Source: Rotaria sordida (Eukaryota > Rotifera > Eurotatoria > Philodinida > Philodinidae). Taken from it: DNA of 64,000 nt. The translations under genes and the position numbers were made by a program. Within the stretch, counting starts at the first letter, position 1. Every line of letters begins with the position of its first letter. Positions 22,231-32,676 of the stretch are shown in pieces. The stretch spans positions 1 to 64,000 of the forward strand of contig CAJNOL010000771.1 of the NCBI GenBank assembly GCA_905250125.1, in the 5' to 3' direction. The notes beneath the pieces are model-generated. The model was given only the letters and a program-made list of their open reading frames with translations, made no database searches and was not told where the DNA came from.

Positions 22231-25060
22231 TTCACGTTCCAGAAAGTCAGCGAATGGAAAGAATCTGAGGTAAAAAACTTGACCAAAAGGATTTCAACTT
22301 TCGGAAAGTCAACCAATCAGAAGAATTTGGGGTCTGCGTATCAACGATTACAAATGGACTGTGACAAGATCATCGGTTGAGATTTTTCATCAATTGTGCT
22401 AGGATGCGAAATGGATTAAAGACTTTCCGTTTTCTTTGAGTTGTAGATACCTGAAAGTTCAGAGAGGTTTTCTCTGTCGTAATGGTTTTTGCCGATGCTA
22501 TCATAGATGCGTGTATGTTTGGAGGGTTGGGTATGCCGAATTTCAGGTTGGCTTCTCTTGGTGTTGCATTTATTGGTTGGAAACGAAATGAACTCGTGTT
22601 ATGGATGTGGACATCCCATAATGAGAACGGAGCGTGTGGTTCAACTTGGATTCACAATCATTACACTAATGCGATCGTTGTATTATGGGTTTACTTTTGT
22701 ATGGATGATGCAGATTATAATTCTTTTACGGCTATCGTACCGTTTTTGGTATAGGATATGGCTGTCTGTAGCTTTTCACGAAAGTGGTTAATATTTGGAA
22801 TACTATTTTCTGGGATTGCCTGTCTGAAACGGGAATTGAGAATCATTACTGATAAGTGAGGCAGAAAGTATCGCTGCCAAAAAAATGGAAATCTAGTGCG
22901 AAATTCTTTCGTGACGGCTGAAAAAATGTCAGTGAAAGTAACTTGGTCAGTTTCAGCCAAGTTTCTTTCAGATATTGGTAACGAGAAGTTCCTTACCTAT
23001 GAAAATATCAGATAAAGTCTGAGAAGATAGAATAAAACACCTTGCACTGGATCTTCAGTTTCCTTTCTTCCAGTAACAATCAAAAACCTGTGTCTTAGAT
23101 GTCACTGAATATGGGTTTGAGAATAGTTGTGGGTGCCAAGAAAGGGATACTTATGTATATGTGGGCACACATCACAGTCTGCGTCACACGGCTATGTATG
23201 TGAATGTTTCCGTCGTTGGTATGATTAAGATGATTTTTCTGGATTTGCATGCGAAGTACGGCGTGGATCGGCATGGAATTCTTTGCCTAGCTGTAGTTAT
23301 TACTCTTGACTGTCAGTATATATAGTATTATGAAATCTAGCTGTCGTTTTCTGCATCGACGTATTAAGGGTGAGTCAGCGCTATGGATTTGAAAATTTGT
23401 TAGTCTGCGGGTGTGAGAATATGGGAGGATTGATGTTTACGTGCTCACGTTTGGAGATAGACATGGTAGTCTGACAGCATGTGACGATAGAGATGTGCGT
23501 CGTGAGGGCTGTCTAGAGAATTGCGCGAGTTTAAAAGTGTGCGGAAAGATGGGTATGGGTGTGAAGAGATGTGAGAATAGCGATATGAATGTGGACAGGT
23601 TTCAGGAGAACGATGTGGATGCGGATAAGTTTGTAGATAGACATGTAGTTAATTAAAACTTTCAATACAGCTGTGACTGTTAAGACGGGTATGAAGATGA
23701 GAATGTGAGTGGATGGGACATGGATGGGGATCTGAAGAGGTATGAGAACAGGGATATGGGTGTGAAAAGAGGTTTGAAGATAAGAATGAGTGGAGAGATG
23801 TGTTAGAATACCGATCATGATAGTGAAGGGTTGTGAGCATAAGGACGACGATGATGATGAGTGTCTGAATATAGGTGTGGTTAATGATGATTTTCAAGAT
23901 AGCTGTGAGAATTAAGAGAGTAATATGAGTAAGTATGCTATTGTTGAGAGGTATCAAGAGAAGAATCTAGATATGGAGGAGTTTGCCGGTGGGAATGAGG
24001 ATAGTCAGGGACGTGAGAATATGGCTAGGGGTTGATGAAAGATGTAGATGTGGAGCAGTTTGAGGAAATCGATGTGGATGTGAAGGATTACGAGCATATG
24101 AATGTGAATGTGGAGAAGTTTTAGGGTAGGGATATGGTTGATGAGGTATGTTAAGATAGCTCTGCAAGTGTGAGTCAATGAAGGGATAGAGATACAGATG
24201 TGAAAGCATGCAAGAAGAGAGATGCGAGCGTGAAGTGATTGCACGATGTGACTGAGGCGTGTGAGGATACGGATGACGCTTGTGAGGGTTTGTGACCCTA
24301 CAAATCGGAGTGATGAAGAGCGTGAAGATAGAGATGTGGCCGATAGCGGGTAACAGGATAGATGTGAGAGTTCAGGGGTACAAGCGACAAGAATTCGGGT
24401 GTAGAGGAATGTAGGGTAAAGGATGTATGTGTAAAAGGATTGATCAAACGGGATGACCATGGTGGGATTTGTAAGGATAAGAATTTGTTTCATTGGGAGA
24501 ATCTATTACGATAGCGGTGGGAGTGCGGAGGGGTATCAAGATTATGATGTGGATGGGAAGGGTGTGAGAGTATGGACGTGGGTATGGAGATATAAGCTAT
24601 AGAGTTGAGGATATTGAGAGGTGTGAGGATAGGAGTGCTAGCGTTAACCGGTGTGGCAATTATTATGTCTGTAGAGAGAACTGTAATCCTGGAGGTAACT
24701 GTGGGCGTTAGGACAAGAGAGATTCTAGTTGAACGATAGGGAGGTGAGTTTGACTACGTGCGAGCTTCAGAATGTCGGAGTAGAGGGCTTCTACTAAAAC
24801 AGTGCGAAGATGGAGTATTCTGGAGATAGGGTTGTCATTGTGGACGGATTTGGGTGTAGGAATCTGGATGAGAGGTATTAGTGTTAATACTGGTGGGTGT
24901 GAATGGATATAGTTGTAGCTGTCGAGTGTGGATATGGGTACTGGTTTCGATGTGTGGCTAGTGTGAATGTGGGTGGGTGGGTTTTGGTGCGTGTGGTTGT
25001 GGCTGTGGAGTGTGAGGTGTGGGTTTGGCTCTGTTCATCTTGGCATACCCACCTCATGAA
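21905..25060 (+). repeat. Degenerate telomere-like G-rich repeat block
   Basis: The plus strand is strongly G/T/A-biased and poor in C for long runs, with recurring hexamer-like words GATGTG, GTGTGG, GTGAGA and GGTGTG. Exact TGTGGG tandem copies occur near 21970 (GGTGTGGGTGTGGGTATGGG), with further TGTGGG copies near 24975-25025. The densest parts are 21905-22140, 23390-24660 and 24840-25030; the part between (22150-23380) is more mixed. TGTGGG has been reported as the bdelloid telomere repeat. Open frames here are long on both strands only because the repeat lacks stops; their translations are repetitive (His/Thr/Leu/Ile on the minus strand) and are not genes. Confidence 0.65.
22150..23380. 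other. GC-richer unannotated segment inside the repeat block
   Basis: Composition is closer to 42-45% GC than the surrounding DNA. Overlapping frames on both strands (22482-22754 plus, 22715-22960 minus) have no recognisable motif, splice site or continuation. It may be a decayed transposon or spacer. Confidence 0.35.
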
Positions 25061-25429
25061 GTGTCGAAACTTTTAGCTCGCCCTACAGATGTGCAGGTGT
25101 AAAGTAATAGGCACAACGATATAATCAGTAACATACGGGTATGAAGATACAAATATAAGAGTCTAGATATATTGATATAGGTATGGGAGTATATGAGTAA
25201 GAATGTAATTGTAAAGATATACGAATAAGCATTGAGGCAATGGGATATAGTGTATTCATTTTTAATATTTGTACACATTGTTTAATAACGTTATCTGGGT
25301 TTATCTTGTGTATGGGTCTCATTAAAGAGATCATAATGGTAGACACTGAATTTTTACCATTGTTGTTATGAGTCTTAATATTTATTTTTTTTATAGCAAA
25401 TTATATTGAATGGGAAACAAGTCAAGCAT

Positions 25430-25990
25430 AGAACGGCCATGTTTGAAATCCGTTCGGATCCTGTCGGATCTCTGAAGTTTACCCGAATGATTCGATAGAA
25501 CTTTATCGAATCCATTCTTCGGAAGTTGCCGGATCCAATAATATCTTTCCCTAGCCAGATTATAAAATCAGATATTAGGTCTTATAAGATCAGATGAAAT
25601 CGTGGTCTCAGAAATCTTATATCAAATCGCACTTTAAGATTCTTGTAAGATCTTACCGTGGAACAAGATTTTCTATAATCTTATTGGAATATCTTATTGA
25701 ACAGCAAGATCTTTCAGGAATCTCAAGGTACGACTTGATGTAAGATTTCTGGAACCATGATTTTTGTACGATTTTCGTATGACCTTACAAGATCATACAA
25801 GAACAGAGGTACGATCATGTAAGATCTTACCGTCTGCTTGCTTGACCTGGGTAAGTAAATGTTCGATAGGTTCCAGATCACTTAATTTCTAAATCAATCC
25901 GACAGGATCCGACCGAAAGAAGTCGGAATCAGACCATTTTTAACATAATCCAATATTGAATCCGATCGAATGCGACAGGATACAGTAGTT
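25430..25990. repeat. Degenerate AAGATCTTA / CGGATCC palindrome-word array
   Basis: Between about 25560 and 25840 the words AAGATC, GATCTTA, TAAGATTT, CTTATTG and TACGAT recur every 12-20 bp in both orientations. The flanks (25445-25550 and 25890-25985) are built from CGGATCC, GTCGGATC and CGAATCC words. No unit is exact enough to give a clean period, so this is an old tandem or cryptically simple array with palindromic words. It lies just after the telomere-like block. Confidence 0.5.
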
Positions 25991-27543
25991 GGACTCTTCA
26001 AACTGGATAGTGACACATGTTCCAAGAGTAGTGTAAATAGACATATTTTACATACAGAAGAATGACGAGCAATATATTATCTGACTATGATTAGATTTCA
26101 ATATATCCTGATGCTTCTAATCATTGAAGAAATTTCTTTTGTAATATTTCAATCTCACTTATGAATGTGTTTAGTGATGTATGAGCCTATGTCGCATGAT
26201 ATGTTTTCGTACTTTCAGAATTGAGCTAAGCGAGACCCATGGAGTCGATGGGTTACTGATTTCCTCTAGATTTTTTATTGTTCTTACTCTTATTTTGTTT
26301 AAAAAAAATTGAAACGATACAATCTTTGATTTTCCTGGAAAATGAACATTTCATGGTCAAACAATCAAATTTGGACAAATTTTTCCATAGTGATGAATGG
26401 TATTTGGAATTTTTGGTCATCTTCCGGATCTTTGAAATATATAAATAATAGTGTATACTGTAGAGAAATAAATTCTCTACAGAATAGCCTAAGAAAATTT
26501 TTGGGTCAACAAAAATTTCTATAAGAAATGTTTTGAAAACTCTAAAAATTCACTTTTTTCAATTAGGGTTTTTGAAGTCTTGTCAATTATAAAAACTATA
26601 AATATCATTGCTGAGACGAGAAAAGTACCTCAACTTGTTCAGTTTCATTTTCACTTTCAAATCAGACGTTGCTCAAAAAAAAATCTCTTGTAAAATGACT
26701 GAGAAAGACACGAAATATGGGCTGCTGAATTTTTGTGAAAATCAGAAAATAGATTATCTTTTTTGAAAATCTCATATCTCGACAAAACACCATTTGTTTG
26801 GTCGAAAATTTTCGATGAATAGCTTTCTCGACATGATCTATTGAATGAGCATAGTCAAAATTGAATTCGAATACTTGACCATGTTATGCCTCTGTAGAAA
26901 AATTCTCGATAATCTGATGGATCCTCTCTTTAAAACTTGCTCAAACTGCAATCAATTGAATATAAGCGACATTAAAAAATCGTTAGAAGATCGATTTATT
27001 AAAGCAATGGTTATAACAATATATGAATATAGATTGTTTTGTCTCTAGTGATATACCTTTTAGGTTTTTTGTTTTTTTTTTTAATAGTATAATGGTCAAT
27101 TGAAATATGTAAATGAAAGAATATTATCAGAATATATAAATAAATATTCTACTAGAATTAAAACTCAATTGTTATAACGATTGATATTTCTGATGATGAC
27201 AAATAAGTCAAAGAAAGTTTTGAAAAAATATCTCGATTATATATTGAACTAAGATATGTGATAGAAATCATATTTAGTTTCTTTCTATTGAATAAAAATT
27301 TGTTAAATTTATTATTTTTATTAAAATATAATTCGAGTAAAATAAAATTCTGATAAAAACAAATCCCTCAATATATCTTTTAATGAATAAATCAAAATAA
27401 AATAGTCGATATCCCATAAAATAAATATTCGAAAAATAAATATTATATATTCGTTCGACCAATATATAGATTAAAACAAATCAAAGTGAAAACTAAAACA
27501 TATAAATATGTCACCAAATCACCGGTTTAAAACCTATATTAAT
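25991..27543. other. Gene-free stretch, probable decayed repeat
   Basis: No supported exon. Segment 26330-27050 has mixed composition and short frames (26342-26524, 26845-27048) without motifs. Its style (pieces such as TTCTCTACAGAATAG and AAAATTTTCGATGA) is like the decayed repeat at 46.1-47.1 kb. Confidence 0.4.
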
Positions 27544-29747
27544 TTAATGATCACGATTAACAGATGATTGTTTGAGATTTTTCTCTTGTTTTATTGGCGA
27601 AATATTTTCTTGAAGATCATGTTGAAATGAACTAATTAATACTGGTAATTTTTCGGAATTTAATCTTATTTTTTGTTTATATGGATATTGTGTTGCCCAT
27701 GATTGTAATTCACCTGATGCAAATATCATATAAAATAATGAACATATATAAAGAACAAAAGATGCGATTGTAAATACATGACGCCATCCAATTAAATCCT
27801 AGAATTATTAAAATTTAAAAACAAAAATCTTTTTTTATTTAAAATAATAAATAATAACTTGTTGTTTAGTAAGAAGACCAGCAACAATTGGACTAATTAT
27901 ACCAGCTGATGTACCAATAACTGCTGTAAAACCAGCTATAACAGATGCATAACGTGGAGCTAAATCTTGATGATTTAAATGCCAACCAGATACCATTAAA
28001 CCACTTGAACCAACACCAATTGTAAGTAATGCAATTCCAAGATACGAATTTTTGACATAAGACATGATTAAAAGACAACTACCTTCTATTATATATCCTA
28101 TTAAGAAAACAACAACAATCAGAATAATAAAATTAAAATAATATATTAAATAATAAATATATAATACCAGTACAAGTCATTATTTTTCTAACATTTGTTG
28201 TTGACCATAATAAAATTAAACGCATATAATCAGCAATAAATCCACTTAATAAAGCTACAAGAACTTTCATAATATGTGGTAATGATCCAAGTGTACCATT
28301 TTCTGTAACACTAAAACCAAATGCATTTAAAAAAGCTGGTTGATTTGTTAGTAATAAATAAAATGTCCATCCACGTGCAAAATGTGCTAAACATATTGAC
28401 CAAACTGGTAATGATATTAAGATTATTTTCCATGGAACTTTAGAAATTGAATCTGTTTCTTTTTCATCATAGATATATTTAACATCATATATACTTTTTT
28501 CTATATAAATTAATTCTTCTTTAGATATTGTTGGATGTTCACTTGGTTTTTCATATATTAAATAAATAAATAATAATGACCATATTAAACCAAGAATAGC
28601 TAAATATATAACATTTATTATAAACATTTTTTTTTCTTTTTTTATTTATTTAAGATTTATTGAAAATAAAAGCCCAATTAATCATGCATTAGTATCAATA
28701 CGAAAGCAACAAACATATTTACCCACCCGATAATATATATATATATATTGATTTCATTTAAATATCAACATATAATAGAAAAATCTTTAAATAGATCCCA
28801 TCCCTTAGAATAAGAAGGACCAACCAATAATAAAAAAATAAATTCATTGATTATTTTCGATACCTGATACATAATAAATTGAATAATGTCCTGCATATTT
28901 TGCTGTAAATCCTCCCAAGAAAAAACCAACAACTGGACCTGCATAAAGACCTTAAATATATAAATAAAAAAAAGCAAAATATATGTTTATCTGTCTTGTT
29001 TTTTTAATGTAAAAGTTGTACCTGCATAAATAAATCCACCCATTCTTCCACGTTCACCTGGTGGACACCAATTAGCAATAATACCATGTGATGATGGAAA
29101 AGCACAACCCTAATATTGATTAATTCAATTTATATTAAATAAATAAATAAATATGTTTTTTGTTTTTTACTGCGCATAGTCCTTGAATTAATCTAACAAA
29201 AGCAGTTATATAATAATTTAATTTATATGTTGACGGTATTCGAGTTATCGATAATGGCATTAACATATTTAATATAAATAATATTATTAATGGATATAGA
29301 AATATTCTTAAAAAAATTAAATTATATATTTATTAAATAAATAAATAAATAAATAAAATAATACTTTGTTGCCGATAATTTATGAACAAGAAAACCAGCT
29401 GGAATATGTATTACCAAATATCCAAGATAAAATATTGAATTAAGATAACCTAATTCAACTGATGTCCAATTTAGTTTTGATGTCTATATATATATATGAA
29501 ATAGAATGAATTTTGTTTAAAAAAAAAATCTAAAAACCGTATATGGTAATTGATGGTCATCGATGATAACATCTTTTGAATGATGTGGATTTAATATTAA
29601 CGAATTTGTAATTGCAAAATTTGTTTGAATAACAGTTAAAATAAGTAAACCAAATGATGTTAATATAGCAAGAATAAGACGTTTTGGAATATAATTCGAT
29701 TTTATTGAATTAAATTCATTTTTACAAATCATTTCTTTATTTATCAT
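27544..29747 (-). CDS. SLC17-type major facilitator transporter
   Basis: Organic-anion/phosphate transporter of the SLC17 group (sialin, VGLUT, NPT-like), a 12-helix MFS protein. Eight exons: 29538-29747, 29365-29483, 29171-29306, 29022-29109, 28864-28950, 28168-28599, 27859-28097 and 27544-27798. Introns are 54-71 bp except intron 5 (264 bp). The joined frame is 521 codons plus TAA with no internal stop. Family marks are LNWTSVELGYLNSIFYLGYL (TM2 region), RLIQGLCAGCAFPSSHGIIA with WCPPGERGRM after TM4, AGPVVGFFLGGF, LIYEKPSEHPTISKEE in the central loop, HFARGWTFYLLLTNQPAFL, and LNHQDLAPRYASV in the late half. The N- and C-terminal tails are hydrophilic and cytosolic in this family. The exact substrate (glutamate, sialate, urate, phosphate) cannot be told. 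Confidence 0.93.
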
Positions 29748-30117
29748 TATTTATTAAACTATTTTTATTTTAATAAAGATTTATAAATAATATTTTATTT
29801 ATAATTATTAAATAATTATCATTTAATATAATATCGAATAGAGGACATCTGAAAAGAATTTCTTTTATTTAACTATTATTAGAATTAAATAATAGATTTT
29901 TTTGTTTTTCAATATTTATATAAAATAATAAATAAAATGATCTAGTTATCAATAATCTTTCAATGTTATTCTATATGAGATTTTGTTTATTTTCTTCTCT
30001 ATAGAATCATATTTCATAATTTTATCTTTTTTTCATAGACATTTATTAGATAAGAATTATATCGATTTATAAAAGATTTGAAAGTGAAAAAAAGTAAAAG
30101 GTTCGAGTAAGATAAAA
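29748..30117. promoter_or_regulatory. Divergent intergenic region, SLC17-type gene / Cys-rich secreted gene
   Basis: 370 bp separate the two divergent starts. The sequence is AT-rich with no visible repeat, and a shared regulatory region is possible. No defined motif can be named. Confidence 0.3.
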
Positions 30118-30789
30118 ATGATGATTTATTTGTTAAAGAGAATGCGTTTAGTTGGTTTAATATGTTTATTTAGTTTATTTAATATAAATAAATGTGATGA
30201 TATTGATAAATATGGTCGACTTCGTAATAAATGTCAACGAACACCATCAAGTCGAGATTGTTTAGAATTAAAATCAAAATTTATTGATTTAATTAAAAAA
30301 TGTGAAAATAAAACAAGAGAAGAAGAAATAACTATTTGTCAACAAATAAAAATAAAATTCTGTGCTGTTTTTCCATCAAATTGTCTTCAATCATCAACAA
30401 TAAAACAAATATCTATTAAAACAACAAAATCAAAATTAATTAAAACAACAAAATCAAAGTTAATTAAAACAACAAAATCATCAACAATTAAATCAAATAT
30501 ATCTGAAAATTCTTCATTAACAAATGAAGAATTTTCTAAAGTTCCATTTAATCCTGATGAATTACGTGAACGTGGTGAATATTGTATTCGTAATGGAAAA
30601 GAAAAAAAATGTCAAGATTTATTAAATAATCTTAAAAAAACATATTCATCATGTGTTAAAAACAAATCTCAAACAACAAGTACAACAACATCACTTCAAT
30701 CTCAACAAATTGATTGTCATTCATTTCAATCACATTTATGTAAAGCTTTTCCAAAATTTCCACCATGTATTAAAAAAAAATCAAATTAA
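30118..30789 (+). CDS. Secreted protein with a duplicated six-cysteine module
   Basis: A 223-residue intronless protein, not recognised. A signal peptide fits residues 1-26 (basic start, then LVGLICLFSLF); Met9 is an alternative start. Two modules share spacing. Module 1 has Cys 39, 48, 62, 74, 82 and 89; module 2 has Cys 156, 165, 179, 200, 208 and 217. The pattern is C-x8-C-x13-C-x(11 or 20)-C-x7-C-x(6-8)-C, and both modules end in CxxFP-type residues (FCAVFPSNC, LCKAFPKFPPC). The linker holds a perfect-type repeat of TTKSKLIK made by a 24-bp DNA repeat (30421 on), with Ser/Thr-rich sequence likely to be O-glycosylated. N-glycosylation sites include NKT, NIS and NSS. It is probably an extracellular disulphide protein that arose by internal duplication; its role is unknown. 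Confidence 0.75.
   Translation: MMIYLLKRMRLVGLICLFSLFNINKCDDIDKYGRLRNKCQRTPSSRDCLELKSKFIDLIKKCENKTREEEITICQQIKIKFCAVFPSNCLQSSTIKQISIKTTKSKLIKTTKSKLIKTTKSSTIKSNISENSSLTNEEFSKVPFNPDELRERGEYCIRNGKEKKCQDLLNNLKKTYSSCVKNKSQTTSTTTSLQSQQIDCHSFQSHLCKAFPKFPPCIKKKSN
30421..30481 (+). repeat. 24-bp coding tandem repeat
   Basis: ACAACAAAATCAAAATTAAT begins units at 30421, 30445 and 30469 (the third is partial). It encodes repeated TTKSKLIK in the linker between the two cysteine modules. Confidence 0.85.
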
Positions 30790-32676
30790 TATATTTTATC
30801 TAGAAATAGAAAAATAAAATTCAACACAACAAATAATAACAAATAAAAATAAATGATTTTTTTTTTCAAGATGATTTCTTTTTATTTAATCAAATAATTA
30901 AAATCTATGAAAAAGAACAATTTCAAAAAACGCTATTAAGTTTGCTTCATAAAAGCAAATCGAAGATGAAATAACAAAGAAAATATGTTTAATCTGTTCA
31001 GTGATGAGCTTGATAAAGATCATTTATAAAAACATTAACTTAATATGTTATATAACTTGCAAATAATTAAACCTTTTTCTTTCGACAATTGTCATCTTTT
31101 ACATTTTTATTCAGATATTTACAATTTATTCCAATAACACATTTTTTTTTGTCTGCTGAGACATCTAAAACAAAAAATAAATATATATTTTATCAAACAA
31201 ATTTCGTTTTCTATTTTTCTTTTTTATTTAATTCAACAGCGATTTTTTAATAAAATCTCTTACTCATTTTATTCTATAGATTATCTATTATATAGTGTCT
31301 ACCAATATTATTCGACAAGATCTTATTTCGATTTTATTTCGTAATCGAAAGTGCTAGAAGAAATTCAAATAGTAATTTGAATAGAGAATATTCTTTTCCA
31401 TACAAATATTATAAAATGATCATTATCGATAAATTATCAAAAACAGAACATCCAATATACCAAGACCCTACTTTTTCAACACCTCGAAGTCATGAAAAAA
31501 ACGTCGTTTTGTTTTTCTAGATCGATAGAGTATCCTATTTTATAGAAAATGAGTCATTTACGAGCTTTCTACAACCTTCCTATTACAATATATAAACATC
31601 ACAAAAATTAAAAAAAATGTGAAATTTATCAGAAAACTAGGAAAAAACTGCATTTTTTGGATATTGATCTTAACGTCAATGTTAGTTACAAGTTAACAGA
31701 TAGAAAAACAAAGAGATAACCTAGTTGTCAAACGTTTTCTCAATAAAATCATTTCTAGTCTTGCTCAATTATATTCAAGAAAATTTCTATCAATCATAGA
31801 CTACACTAGAATAATCTATGTTAATCGATCATTGTATAACTAGCATTCATTTCACACTAGAATATTTCTATAAGAGAAAAATGATGGAAGATCGAGGGGA
31901 GGAAGAAGACTTTTCTTCAGGAGTGTATTTATATAAATAGATAATTATCATAAATAAGATGAAGTTGAACTTAATTGACTATGATAAATAATATTGGTAT
32001 AAACTTGTCTCAATGTGGGTGACAAATATTAGTGTAACCTTAAAAGAGAGTTAGAATTTGAAGGTAACGAACTAGCGGAGTAGAATTGATCCTAAAGTAA
32101 TTATCTCTATCGATTCTAATTGAGATAATTATATAAAAAGGTGTTCTATATGATCAGTATTATCGAGTAACGATTTCTAGTTTGATAGATGTTTATTCTT
32201 GTCTTATATATTTCGATCGATTTTTGAATAGTTGAATAAATAAATAAATATTATTTAATATAATGTAAATAATATTGATTTGTTGTTCGAATAATTGTTA
32301 TTGTTATTGTTAAATTGAATATAAAATTTTGTAAAACTAATCTATTAACTTAATATGAATAATATTTGTTTATTTTGTTAAATGAATATATTATTTATCT
32401 ATAATATAAATTGACTCTATCAATACAATAATAGTGCCTTGTAGATTAATATCAAATTGAAGTTTTTTTTTGTGCAAAAAAAAGATTAGTTGAAAGCATA
32501 AAAAAACAAGAAAAAGTTTTCATAGAAATTGACCAAATATAAAGATGAAGAAGAAAGAAATCCTAATATACACATTGAAATATAAACAGACGGAATTTTC
32601 ATTTTTGTCAAAAATTGATATAGAAAAAAGAAAAAAGAAAAAAACAAAGTGGAATCTATATTAATCTTATTCGTTT
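30790..32676. other. AT-rich stretch with one possible exon
   Basis: Apart from the possible minus-strand terminal exon at 31067-31164 nothing coding was recognised. Segment 31420-32160 has mixed composition without motifs. Confidence 0.4.
31067..31164 (-). CDS. Possible terminal exon of a small Cys-containing protein
   Basis: On the minus strand a good acceptor (TTTTGTTTTAG) at 31165 precedes an open frame of 31 codons to TAA at 31067-31069. It reads from DVSADKKKCVIGINC to DDNCRKKKV. It has three cysteines and a basic end, the composition of a conserved tail rather than random AT-rich frame. No upstream exon was found between 31165 and 32676, so it may belong to a gene with a long intron or be a relic. 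Confidence 0.35.

Noticed and set aside
22482-22960. Frames of 81-94 codons on both strands in the GC-richer segment
   Set aside because: No homology recognised and no splice continuation; higher GC alone lengthens chance frames.
23531-24493. Several open frames of 80-160 codons on the minus strand
   Set aside because: They arise because the G-rich degenerate repeat lacks stop codons in those frames. The peptides are repetitive Leu/Thr/His/Ile, and frames overlap each other without motifs.
26342-27048. Two short plus-strand frames, one with a CSNCNQ motif
   Set aside because: A single CxxC is not enough, there is no partner exon, and the surrounding DNA looks like old repeat.
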